DNA of 21,442 nucleotides from Mollicutes bacterium (lineage in GTDB: Bacteria > Bacillota_I > Bacilli_A > Izemoplasmatales > Izemoplasmataceae): NCBI GenBank assembly GCA_003559585.1, contig PWKX01000156.1:1-21442 (forward strand). Reading direction: 5' to 3'. The position numbers and the translations under genes are program-made. Shown here piece after piece: positions 1-7,056 of the stretch (positions are counted from its first letter, which is position 1; every line of letters starts with the position of its first letter). Under the pieces are notes generated by a model, which worked only from the letters and a program-made list of their open reading frames with translations, searched no databases and was not told where the DNA came from.

Positions 1-1
1 C

Positions 2-721
2 AAAGATATTTCTAGGTCAATTTTAGATGATATTATCGAAAATCAAGATATTGCTAAAAAAGGGATCACACCGCTTTGTCAAGATACTGGCATGGTTGTT
101 GCTTTTGTTGAAGCTGGTCGTGATGTTTTAATTGATTTTTCAATTGAAAAAGCGATCAATGAAGGTGTTAAGCAAGCTTATTCGGATGGTTACTTACGTA
201 AATCAGTTGTTAATCATCCATTTAAAAGACAAAACACGCAAGACAACACCCCGGCGATTGTTCATTATAAACAAATTGATGGTGATTCTTTCACGATTAA
301 CCTTGCCGCAAAAGGCGCAGGAAGCGAAAACATGAGTCGTATGTTCATGCTTAAACCTAGTGAAGGCATTGAGGGTGTTAAAGCGGTTGTTAAGAAGACC
401 GTCTTGGATGCTGGTGGAAGGCCTTGTCCACCAATCATAGTCGGCATAGGGATAGGTGGTAATTTTGAGAAATGCACCTTGCTTGCAAAGGAAGCTTTAT
501 TAAGAGATTTAGATGACCATCATTCTGATGATATGATTGCAGAGTTGGAGTCTACTTTATTAAAAGATATTAATGCCTTAGGGGTTGGACCGATGGGGGT
601 TGGTGGCGACACAACGTGCTTAGGTGTTAAAATCAAAACACATCCCATGCACATTGCTTCTTTACCGGTTGCGGTTAACTTGCAGTGTCACGCAAATCGA
701 CATGAGAAGGTGATTTTATGA
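2..721 (+). CDS. Class I fumarate hydratase, alpha subunit (5'-truncated)
   Basis: This is the iron-sulfur subunit of a two-subunit class I fumarase, which interconverts fumarate and malate in the cytoplasm. The frame is open from base 2, so the N terminus lies before the window; about 239 residues are visible and I infer that a few tens are missing. Three conserved cysteine motifs of the family, the expected [4Fe-4S] ligands, are present: LCQDTGM near the visible start, FEKCTLL in the middle and QCHANRH close to the end. The internal ATG at 92 lies inside the first motif and is not the true start. The stop overlaps the next ATG by four bases (ATGA), which implies translational coupling to the beta subunit. 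L-tartrate dehydratase alpha is a close relative. The adjacent malic enzyme favours fumarase. Confidence 0.93.
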   Translation, partial: KDISRSILDDIIENQDIAKKGITPLCQDTGMVVAFVEAGRDVLIDFSIEKAINEGVKQAYSDGYLRKSVVNHPFKRQNTQDNTPAIVHYKQIDGDSFTINLAAKGAGSENMSRMFMLKPSEGIEGVKAVVKKTVLDAGGRPCPPIIVGIGIGGNFEKCTLLAKEALLRDLDDHHSDDMIAELESTLLKDINALGVGPMGVGGDTTCLGVKIKTHPMHIASLPVAVNLQCHANRHEKVIL

Positions 722-1242
722 TTCGGTTAACACCGCCCATTACTGATAAAAAAGTAAAATCGTTAAAAGCTGGTGATAGAGTATTGATTACCGGTAAAAT
801 TTACACAGCTCGTGATCAAGCACATCTACGATTAATCGATGATCAAAAGCCTGCATTTAATCTTGATGGGGCTATCATTTATTATGTTGGTCCCACCCCA
901 GAACGCGAAGGGCAAGTGATTGGTGCTTGTGGTCCAACTTCATCTTATCGAATGGATGAATTATCTGTTCCTTTAATGGAACGGGGTGTTAAGATTATGA
1001 TTGGTAAAGGTAACCGAAGTCAAGATTTCCAAAATAACATGCGGAAGCACAATGCTCTTTATTTAATTGCAACAGGTGGTGCTGGCGCTTTATTGGCTAG
1101 CAAGGTATTATCAAGAAAGGTAATGATGTACGAAGATTTAGGTCCAGAAGCTGTATATGAACTTGACGTTAAAGATTTTCCTTGTTTCGTGGCATACGAT
1201 TTAGATGGTCATAGTATTTTTTCGGAGGATAATGATGCGTGA
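718..1242 (+). CDS. Class I fumarate hydratase, beta subunit
   Basis: This is the C-terminal (beta) half of a class I fumarase, a separate 174-residue subunit that completes the active site of the alpha subunit. Family sequence is clear: LRLIDD and the following acidic segment around residues 39-46, GPTPEREGQVIGACGPTSS around residues 59-77, then MERGVKIMIGKGNRS. The length is normal for the separate beta chain. The ATG overlaps the alpha stop by four bases and has an AAGGTG ribosome binding site inside the alpha gene. The 3' end overlaps the malic enzyme start by eight bases. The three genes therefore look like one tightly coupled transcript converting fumarate to malate to pyruvate. The beta chain of tartrate dehydratase is the only close alternative. 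Confidence 0.93.
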   Translation: MIRLTPPITDKKVKSLKAGDRVLITGKIYTARDQAHLRLIDDQKPAFNLDGAIIYYVGPTPEREGQVIGACGPTSSYRMDELSVPLMERGVKIMIGKGNRSQDFQNNMRKHNALYLIATGGAGALLASKVLSRKVMMYEDLGPEAVYELDVKDFPCFVAYDLDGHSIFSEDNDA

Positions 1243-2407
1243 TAATCAAAAAAGAAGTTTAATATTGCATAAAAAATATCAAGGTAAGTTTGCTGTATCT
1301 TCAAAAGTATCCATCAAAAATAACGATGATCTTTCTTGGGCTTATTCACCGGGTGTTGCCGCACCTTGTTTAGAGATTCAAAAAGATAAAAAGCATGCTT
1401 ATGATTATACTTCTAAAGGAAATATGGTCGGCGTCATCACTGATGGCTCGGCTGTTCTTGGGTTAGGTAATATTGGTCCTGATGCTGCAATGCCAGTTAT
1501 GGAGGGCAAAGCCATCTTATTTAAAGAATTCGCAAATATTGATGCGATTCCACTTTGCTTAAATACGTCATCTACTGAGGATTTTATCAAGGCTTGTGTT
1601 CAACTTGAACCAACATTAGGTGGCATTAATTTGGAAGATATTGCCGCACCTCAGTGTATCGAGATTGAAAGGGCGCTTAAAAAACGATTACATATTCCTG
1701 TATTTCATGATGATCAACACGGTACGGCTATTGTGGTTAGCGCAGCGTTGATTAATGGGTTGAAACTCATTGATAAAAGGATGGAAGATTTATCCGTTTT
1801 GTTGGTAGGTACAGGCGCAGCCGGTCACGCCATCGCAAGAATGCTACATCAATTGGGCATTCGTCATATTCAAGCTTACAATAAAGATGGTGCTGTGACT
1901 AAAAATAATTCAAAAGATGATATTTCGATTCAATCGTTAATTGATGATGCCATCATTGATGTAAATGTATCGGAACATGCCACATTAGATGATCTCATCA
2001 AATCAAAAGATGTTGTTATTGGGGTGTCTGTTGGCAACATATTATCGACATCGATGATTAAAAGCATGAACAAGGACCCTCTCGTGTTTGCACTTGCAAA
2101 TCCAACGCCTGAAATTTCACCCGAATTAGCCAAAGATGCAGGTGCAAAGATTATTGGTACTGGTAGAATTGATTATCCCAATCAAATCAATAATGTTTTA
2201 GCATTCCCTGGCATTTTTAAAGGTGTGTTGCTAAATAAAATTATCGACATTTCTGATGAAATAAAAGCGATTGCTGCTTATGCAATCGCTGAAACAATTG
2301 AGCCAACCGATTTAAGTGTCGACTACATATTGCCTTCCCCCTTCGATAAACGTGTTGTTGAAAACATTGTCAACGCGATTACTCGCCATACTGAAAATCA
2401 AAAATAA
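1235..2407 (+). CDS. Malic enzyme, NAD(P)-dependent (oxaloacetate-decarboxylating)
   Basis: The enzyme oxidatively decarboxylates L-malate to pyruvate and CO2 with reduction of NAD(P)+. The product is 390 residues, the size of short bacterial malic enzymes such as Bacillus YtsJ. Visible motifs are WAYSPGVAAPCLEI with the catalytic Tyr at about residue 37, MEGKAILFKEF with the catalytic Lys, the metal-binding region VFHDDQHGTAIV, and the Rossmann nucleotide loop GTGAAGHAIARM. Three in-frame starts exist. ATG 1235 is chosen because GGAGG at 1224-1228 lies six bases upstream; ATG 1232 is too close to it, and an upstream start at 1205 lies deep in the beta subunit gene. Coenzyme preference cannot be read from the sequence with confidence. 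The gene is the last of the fumarase operon and is followed by a strong terminator. Confidence 0.93.
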   Translation: MRDNQKRSLILHKKYQGKFAVSSKVSIKNNDDLSWAYSPGVAAPCLEIQKDKKHAYDYTSKGNMVGVITDGSAVLGLGNIGPDAAMPVMEGKAILFKEFANIDAIPLCLNTSSTEDFIKACVQLEPTLGGINLEDIAAPQCIEIERALKKRLHIPVFHDDQHGTAIVVSAALINGLKLIDKRMEDLSVLLVGTGAAGHAIARMLHQLGIRHIQAYNKDGAVTKNNSKDDISIQSLIDDAIIDVNVSEHATLDDLIKSKDVVIGVSVGNILSTSMIKSMNKDPLVFALANPTPEISPELAKDAGAKIIGTGRIDYPNQINNVLAFPGIFKGVLLNKIIDISDEIKAIAAYAIAETIEPTDLSVDYILPSPFDKRVVENIVNAITRHTENQK

Positions 2408-2413
2408 TCTAAT

Positions 2414-2457
2414 AAAAACTCCGAAAGCCATTGTATGGACTGGTTTCGGAGTTTTTT
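2414..2457. terminator. Bidirectional intrinsic terminator between malic enzyme and propeller gene
   Basis: A 13-bp perfect stem (2414-2426 with 2444-2456) has a T-run on the + side and an A-run on the other side. It can therefore terminate both the + strand fumarase/malic enzyme operon and the - strand gene that ends at 2471. Confidence 0.88.
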
Positions 2458-2470
2458 ATTGAGTATCACT

Positions 2471-4360
2471 TTAAGAAAATATTAAGTATCGATAGTCATT
2501 ATAATCTTCTATATCAAGGTTATGATAGACAATGCCTAATGGTGTCACATGAATGACATAATCATCAAGTATGATGTTTCGATAAATAAACGGAAAGCCC
2601 TGGTGTATGTCAATGGGCAAATCAATGGTTTGCTCTATGGTGAATTGTTGGCTATCTTCGTCCCATTCATACGTAAAAACTTTGGTTTTAAAGTCGATAG
2701 AATCCCCAACTTGATCCCCATTAATAACGGGGAAATAAAGTCTTTGTTGATCTTCGTTAAACACAACGTTATGTTCGTTATAATATGTCGATAGCATCGA
2801 TTGTCGATATGACGTTCGAACTAAGCTATAATCATTATGTCTCATAACATGATTTTCAAAAGAAAACGGAGTAATATGAATCTTATCTTCAGAAATATTC
2901 ATCGATAGTAATAAGTCCCGGGCATTGTTAAATAGAATATTATTAGGTAAGACAGTTGTATATCCAGGACTAAAGGATGAAAATTCAGTTGGCCTTGATA
3001 CGTCAAATAATCGTACATGATCAGCACTTGTCTTCGCATATAGCACATGTCGATGTAAGTGCAAAGTATCAATCGTATCTAAATGACTGACTGGGGTACG
3101 ATGAAAAATATCTAGTTGTTGAGAAAACCGATAGGCAGATACCCCGTCTTCATTCTCAACAAAAGTCAATGTTAGGTTTCCATCAACAATAAATCCATTA
3201 TCAAGAATTTTGCCATCTAACATGCGGGTTCTAAAATGACTGACATCTCCATTTTTAATGATAAACTTCGAGATGAAATCACGATCTTGTTCGACAGGGT
3301 TGTTCATTTCAACATAGTCTGAAGCAGATTTAAATAGATAACTTTTTGATGTTAAAAACACACCCTCTTCAGATAGTTGGACACGACTATCGTGGTTTGT
3401 AATGGTTGTTGTAAACGACACTGAATGTCGATTTAAATCTAGCATGAAAATGGTTAAATAATTAGATGGGTTAGCCCCTTCAATGTATTGCATTTCATCA
3501 TACGATTGAATGGTTTTCTGATTATTTTTTTGATAATAAGGTAAATATTGTTCAAATCGTTCTGTCTCAACTAAATTATAAGGAATTGGTTGATCGCTGG
3601 TCATCAAAAAGCGATCATCAAACACTGCTATGTGTGTAAGCGAACCAGAAAACTCGAATGTGTTTGTTAATGATTGCGACTCTAAATCATAGGTTCTGAT
3701 AAAGGTTTTTGCTTTGAAGAAATCAGCATCGTGTTTAACATGGTTAAACGTATTTTGACTTATAACATATAAGATTTCATCATTTATATAAAGACCGATA
3801 ACAGATTCGTTTGAACCTTCACTTAGACCAATCAATTTTTTTGAAACATTTAACCGGTCTTGGTCTACTAAATGAACATTTTCACCATCCGTAACGGCAA
3901 AATATTGATCATTATGTACGACAAAATCGATGTTGTCATCCAACTTTGTTGATTGAGTGTAAGATTCTTCTAACATAGTTTTAATTTGAATTTGATCTAC
4001 ATCTTGTGTTGTTGAAGAGTAAAATTTGCTATGATAAGCATCATGCAGTTCAAGCAAATCTCTTTTTTCTTCGATATAATGAATATGATCATCATAAATA
4101 ATCGGACTTCTTACCACTGCTAAAATAAAAACGAAAGGAATAAGTAATGGCAATCCTATTTTGTAAAACGATTTTAGTAAAACACGTGTGTTTTTCAAAG
4201 AATTGAAGTTTCGAAGGACGCCTTGTTTAAAGCGCAATTTTCGATTAAATCTAAATTCTTTATAAAAAGTCCTCATTAGTATGACAGTGGCCACGACGGA
4301 AACAACAATGACACCAATAATGATAAAATTATTATAGAAAAACTCTAATATTTGGACCAT
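2471..4360 (-). CDS. Membrane-anchored protein with probable C-terminal beta-propeller
   Basis: The protein has 629 residues. Two hydrophobic segments lie near the N terminus (about residues 12-29 and 68-83). They flank a strongly basic stretch that should stay in the cytoplasm and so puts the roughly 540-residue remainder outside. That part is beta-rich, with repeated FAVTDGENVHLVD-like and ILYVISQ-like blades. Near residues 445-490 it has a DVSRPTEF...SPGYTTVLP...LLLSM pattern that resembles the secreted C-terminal beta-propeller family (PF09826) distantly related to WD40. The family call comes from pattern recognition only. Two ATGs are adjacent; the second (4360) is preferred because GGAGGG at 4366-4371 is five bases away, against two for 4363. 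The gene starts just after the stop of the LytTR gene and the ribosome binding site begins at that junction, so the pair is cotranscribed and probably coupled. Ligand and role are unknown. Confidence 0.72.
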   Translation of the reverse strand: MVQILEFFYNNFIIIGVIVVSVVATVILMRTFYKEFRFNRKLRFKQGVLRNFNSLKNTRVLLKSFYKIGLPLLIPFVFILAVVRSPIIYDDHIHYIEEKRDLLELHDAYHSKFYSSTTQDVDQIQIKTMLEESYTQSTKLDDNIDFVVHNDQYFAVTDGENVHLVDQDRLNVSKKLIGLSEGSNESVIGLYINDEILYVISQNTFNHVKHDADFFKAKTFIRTYDLESQSLTNTFEFSGSLTHIAVFDDRFLMTSDQPIPYNLVETERFEQYLPYYQKNNQKTIQSYDEMQYIEGANPSNYLTIFMLDLNRHSVSFTTTITNHDSRVQLSEEGVFLTSKSYLFKSASDYVEMNNPVEQDRDFISKFIIKNGDVSHFRTRMLDGKILDNGFIVDGNLTLTFVENEDGVSAYRFSQQLDIFHRTPVSHLDTIDTLHLHRHVLYAKTSADHVRLFDVSRPTEFSSFSPGYTTVLPNNILFNNARDLLLSMNISEDKIHITPFSFENHVMRHNDYSLVRTSYRQSMLSTYYNEHNVVFNEDQQRLYFPVINGDQVGDSIDFKTKVFTYEWDEDSQQFTIEQTIDLPIDIHQGFPFIYRNIILDDYVIHVTPLGIVYHNLDIEDYNDYRYLIFS

Positions 4361-4373
4361 CATGTCCCTCCTA

Positions 4374-4895
4374 TCACAAATTAAGCGTTTGTTTGAACGC
4401 TTTATAGTATCGACGATTTACTTCTACTTTATCGCCATTCTTCATCAAAAGTAATAACTTTGAGTTAAAAGCTGGTTTAATATAATCAATTTTATTGATA
4501 TTTACCAGCGCATACTTACTAACACGTATAAAGTATTTGTTTTTTAAGGTTGCTTCTAGTTCATACAGCTTCATTTTAACCAATACTTTTTGTTTCATCA
4601 TCACAGCCATAACTTCTTCATTTTCGATGACAAAATAATGAATACGACGCGATTCAACATTTTTAGTTCCGTATTCTGTTTCAATGCTAATAAAGACGTC
4701 TTCACCTTTAACAATAGAATTCAACATTAGATCCACTTTTTCTGCTTGTTCTTCAGTAAAAACGATATTTATTTTATCGGATTCAATTGCATCCTTATCA
4801 GTTGTAAGGACATACTCGTATTTTTTGCTGTCTATGATTTTTAATTTATTTCTTATGCGTGCACGGTCTTCTTTAGGTACTTTTAGTTTAAACAT
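4374..4895 (-). CDS. LytTR-domain DNA-binding transcriptional regulator
   Basis: The protein has 173 residues. Its C-terminal part (about residues 77-171) is a LytTR domain, with the conserved pattern YELEATL, then FIRVSKYALVNINKIDYI, then LLLMKNGDKVEVNRRYYKAF. The N-terminal part (about 1-75) carries no response-regulator receiver: the Asp and Lys pattern of that fold is absent. This is therefore not a two-component regulator of the AgrA/ComE layout. Such standalone LytTR proteins are often encoded with a small membrane protein that controls them. Here the downstream partner is a large membrane-anchored protein, ten bases after the stop. Start ATG 4895 has GGAGG nine bases upstream (4903-4907). 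A direct repeat and weak promoter upstream suggest that the protein regulates its own operon. Confidence 0.9.
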   Translation of the reverse strand: MFKLKVPKEDRARIRNKLKIIDSKKYEYVLTTDKDAIESDKINIVFTEEQAEKVDLMLNSIVKGEDVFISIETEYGTKNVESRRIHYFVIENEEVMAVMMKQKVLVKMKLYELEATLKNKYFIRVSKYALVNINKIDYIKPAFNSKLLLLMKNGDKVEVNRRYYKAFKQTLNL

Positions 4896-4910
4896 AAGAA
4901 TGCCTCCAGC

Positions 4911-4933
4911 AATGGTATTTAAAGGATACCATT
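4911..4933. repeat. Perfect inverted repeat in the LytTR leader
   Basis: AATGGTAT (4911-4918) and ATACCATT (4926-4933) form an 8-bp perfect inverted repeat with a 7-base loop. It lies between the proposed -10 box and the ribosome binding site of the LytTR gene. On the - strand no T-run follows it, so it is not a terminator for that gene. On the + strand it is followed by T6, but no + strand gene is present to terminate. It could be an operator or a 5'-end stem-loop of the mRNA. Confidence 0.6.
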
Positions 4934-4937
4934 TTTT

Positions 4938-4966
4938 ATTTTATGTGTTTAGCAATGGAACTTAAT
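4938..4966 (-). promoter_or_regulatory. Candidate activator-dependent promoter of the LytTR operon
   Basis: TAAAAT at 4938-4943 is a plausible -10 box reading toward the LytTR gene. No good -35 hexamer exists at the right distance (about 4961-4966), and the proximal copy of the direct repeat overlaps that position. A missing -35 covered by an activator site is the usual layout of LytTR-activated promoters. The start point would then lie near 4931. Confidence 0.35.
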
Positions 4967-4992
4967 CTACATGTATTTTGTATCAATCTACA
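4964..4992. promoter_or_regulatory. Phased direct repeat, putative LytTR operator
   Basis: AATCTACA occurs exactly at 4964-4971 and again at 4985-4992, a start-to-start distance of 21 bp, or two helical turns. LytTR regulators (AgrA, ComE and VirR types) bind pairs of roughly 9-bp direct repeats with this spacing. The pair lies directly upstream of the LytTR gene, and the distal copy ends one base short of the maf stop codon. The match to LytTR is in geometry and position; the half-site sequence was not checked against a motif model. Confidence 0.5.
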
Positions 4993-4993
4993 C

Positions 4994-5572
4994 TTAGAAC
5001 AATGTGTTATTTTCAAAAGCTTTTATGTGTTGATATAATTTAGCAAGTGGTAATCCCATAACAGCATAATAATCGCCCTCAATTTTTGTGATATGTTTCG
5101 CTGCTAAGCCTTGAATGGCGTAAGCTCCGGCTTTATTAAATGGTTCCTCCGATTGAATATATGCCCGAATTTCTTGATCACTCATCTTATCAAAGGTAAC
5201 ATTAGCTTTTGAATAAAACAATTTATGCTGTCCATCGCGGACCATAGCCACACCAGTAATAACAGAATGGGTTTCTCCACTTAATGCAGAAAGCATTTCA
5301 TAAGCTTGTTCTTCATTTTTAGGTTTGCCAAAAACGTCTTTATTTAAGACAACCAGCGTGTCAGCACCTAAAACGAGCCTACCATGATATTCACCGCTAA
5401 CACTTAAAGCTTTTTGTAACGCGATGTCCATGATGGCTTCTTCAAACGAAAGCTCACGATCAAGCTTTTCATCTGATTTTGAAGGTGTAAAAACAAACGA
5501 TCTATCTAACAATTTAATTAATGCTTTTCGTCTAGGAGACTCCGATGCGAAAATATAAGATTTATCATTCAA
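4994..5572 (-). CDS. maf: Maf family nucleoside triphosphate pyrophosphatase (dTTP/UTP type)
   Basis: Maf hydrolyses non-canonical or excess nucleoside triphosphates to the monophosphate and PPi, a house-cleaning role in the cytoplasm. The N-terminal FASESPRRKAL substrate loop, LGADTLVV, GKPKNEEQA, SGETHSVITGVAM and EPFNKAGAYAIQG, DYYAVMGLPL are all canonical. The Gln in AYAIQG fits the dTTP/UTP (YhdE-like) branch. Length is 192 residues with the start chosen here. The longer frame begins with a GTG at 5581 that overlaps the AAGGAG ribosome binding site and cannot be used with it. The in-frame TTG at 5572 is eight bases downstream of that site and leaves the usual few residues before the ASxSPRR motif. 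The gene diverges from tilS and lies upstream of the LytTR operon on the same strand without an evident terminator between them. Confidence 0.92.
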   Translation of the reverse strand: MNDKSYIFASESPRRKALIKLLDRSFVFTPSKSDEKLDRELSFEEAIMDIALQKALSVSGEYHGRLVLGADTLVVLNKDVFGKPKNEEQAYEMLSALSGETHSVITGVAMVRDGQHKLFYSKANVTFDKMSDQEIRAYIQSEEPFNKAGAYAIQGLAAKHITKIEGDYYAVMGLPLAKLYQHIKAFENNTLF

Positions 5573-5598
5573 GAAAACCACTCCTTTTATCGCATGTT

Positions 5599-5628
5599 AT
5601 TATATCATATTTTCGCACAGTATATCAC
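5599..5628 (-). promoter_or_regulatory. Candidate maf promoter
   Basis: On the - strand a perfect TATAAT (5599-5604) has GTGATA (5623-5628, four of six matches to TTGACA) 18 bases upstream. It overlaps the tilS promoter on the opposite strand. Confidence 0.45.
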
Positions 5629-5639
5629 TATGCTATAAT
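5611..5639 (+). promoter_or_regulatory. tilS promoter with extended -10
   Basis: TGCTATAAT at 5631-5639 is a perfect -10 box with the TGn extension. The matching -35 position (5611-5616) reads TTTCGC and is poor, which an extended -10 tolerates. The predicted start point is near 5646, right at the AGGTG ribosome binding site. Confidence 0.6.
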
Positions 5640-5655
5640 ATCTTTAGGTGATGAC

Positions 5656-6966
5656 ATGTCAGAGAAAATAACACAAGCGTTAGCTCAATTCGAATTTCCA
5701 AATGATAAACCTTTGATTCTTGCTGTTAGTGGCGGTGTAGATTCAATGGTTCTTTTACATGCTTGTTTGTCGTTAAAAAACAAACTAGTGATTGCACATG
5801 TCAACCACGGTGTTCGTGAAGCCTCTAAACAAGAAGCCGCGTTCTTAAAAAAGTTTGCAGACAACCATCAAACACCATTTGAATACACTACCTTTTCACA
5901 TTCACCAAACCATAATTTTCATAACGAAGCAAGACACTTTAGGTTAACATTTTTCAAATCAATCGCCCAAAAATATCAAACAGATTCCATTTTGATGGCA
6001 CACCACTTCGATGATCAAGTCGAACATTTTTTCATGCATCTAACCCACCATCATAATACAAGCTTACTTAGAGGCATGCGTCCGTTTGAACCTTATGAAG
6101 ATGTCTATTTAATAAGGCCTTTTTTAAATGTTTCAAAAGATGACTTGATGCGCTATGCAAAAGCCAAAAATGTTCCTTACGTCGAAGATGAATCAAATAC
6201 ATCCTCTAAATACACAAGAAATCGATTTAGACATGAAATTCTACCTAAATTCAAAGATGAAAACCCACAATTCAACGATGCCATTAAAAGTCATATGGAA
6301 AACCTAAATTCACTTATAATGATTGCAGATGAATACTACCGCACCTTGCTCGAGAAACATCATCAAGATATTAAAATTGATACATTTTTAACATGGTCCT
6401 ACTATCTACAAAAAAAGCATGTATTAACCATGGTGAAAAACATCGATTCAATTGCGTTAATTTCTGATGCACAAGTGAAAGATATGATTAAACAGTTACA
6501 GTCTTCGCAAAACTTTAAAGTTTACCTTACAGATTCTATTATATTGCATAAAGAATATAATACCTTTTTCATTGAAAAACATGAACCTTCCTTGTCAAGT
6601 AGCATCAATGTAACTCATGAACAAACGCTTAACATCCATGAAAATTTGCAGCTTGAATTCTCGCATAAGAAAAAATATCATAAATCTTCAAAATATTTCG
6701 AATTATGGTATAATGATAAAGTGTTTCCGATTACCATTAGGAATCGCTCTGATGGTGATTATATGTACTTTACATATGGTAGAAAGAAAATCAAAGATTT
6801 ATTGATTGATTTGAAAATTTCACCAAAAAAACGCGATGAAATTTGGCTTATCACTGATGAGAAAAATGTTCTTTGGATACCTGAATTAGATATCCAATCC
6901 CATCAAGTTCAAAAAAAACATGTGCTTTATATCTATGCACACCATCTAAAAAATTTGCAAAAATAA
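5656..6966 (+). CDS. tilS: tRNA(Ile)-lysidine synthase
   Basis: TilS joins lysine to C34 of the CAU-anticodon tRNA-Ile using ATP, changing both its decoding and its charging identity. The N-terminal PP-loop ATPase motif SGGVDS is at residues 25-30. It is followed by IAHVNHGVRE, LMAHHFDDQVEHFFM and the RNRFRHEILP segment typical of the family. The C-terminal TilS domain shows RNRSDGDYMYF, GRKKIKDLLID and WIPEL. Length (436) is normal. The frame is open further upstream to 5545, but that region is maf coding sequence and promoter. ATG 5656 has AGGTG upstream at 5646-5650 and gives the usual distance to the PP loop. The gene heads a tilS-ftsH-rqcP neighbourhood like that of Bacillus, here without hprT between tilS and ftsH. 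Confidence 0.95.
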   Translation: MSEKITQALAQFEFPNDKPLILAVSGGVDSMVLLHACLSLKNKLVIAHVNHGVREASKQEAAFLKKFADNHQTPFEYTTFSHSPNHNFHNEARHFRLTFFKSIAQKYQTDSILMAHHFDDQVEHFFMHLTHHHNTSLLRGMRPFEPYEDVYLIRPFLNVSKDDLMRYAKAKNVPYVEDESNTSSKYTRNRFRHEILPKFKDENPQFNDAIKSHMENLNSLIMIADEYYRTLLEKHHQDIKIDTFLTWSYYLQKKHVLTMVKNIDSIALISDAQVKDMIKQLQSSQNFKVYLTDSIILHKEYNTFFIEKHEPSLSSSINVTHEQTLNIHENLQLEFSHKKKYHKSSKYFELWYNDKVFPITIRNRSDGDYMYFTYGRKKIKDLLIDLKISPKKRDEIWLITDEKNVLWIPELDIQSHQVQKKHVLYIYAHHLKNLQK

Positions 6967-6978
6967 TGGACTTGACTT

Positions 6979-7014
6979 CGGCCTTGAAGGTATTTTCCTT
7001 TTGGGCCGTTTCTT
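6979..7014 (+). terminator. Hairpin after tilS, weak terminator or ftsH leader element
   Basis: CGGCC (6979-6983) pairs with GGCCG (7004-7008). Inside this, AAGG (6987-6990) pairs with CCTT (6997-7000) across a symmetric internal loop, and TTTCTTT follows. The T-run is interrupted, so termination may be partial and ftsH may receive some readthrough from tilS. No convincing separate ftsH promoter was found in the remaining leader. Confidence 0.4.
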
Positions 7015-7056
7015 TAAAAAATACACTAACGTTTTATTTAACTAGGAGTGAAAAAC

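Noticed and set aside
92..721. ATG at 92 as the start of the fumarase alpha gene
   Set aside because: The frame is open upstream to base 2, and the ATG falls inside the conserved LCQDTGM motif. The gene is truncated by the window edge.
2549..2794. Small + strand open frame inside the propeller gene
   Set aside because: It lies fully opposite a clear coding region with no ribosome binding site or recognisable product.
5545..5655. Upstream extension of tilS from 5545
   Set aside because: It would run over the maf start and both promoters, has no fitting ribosome binding site and adds residues absent from the family.
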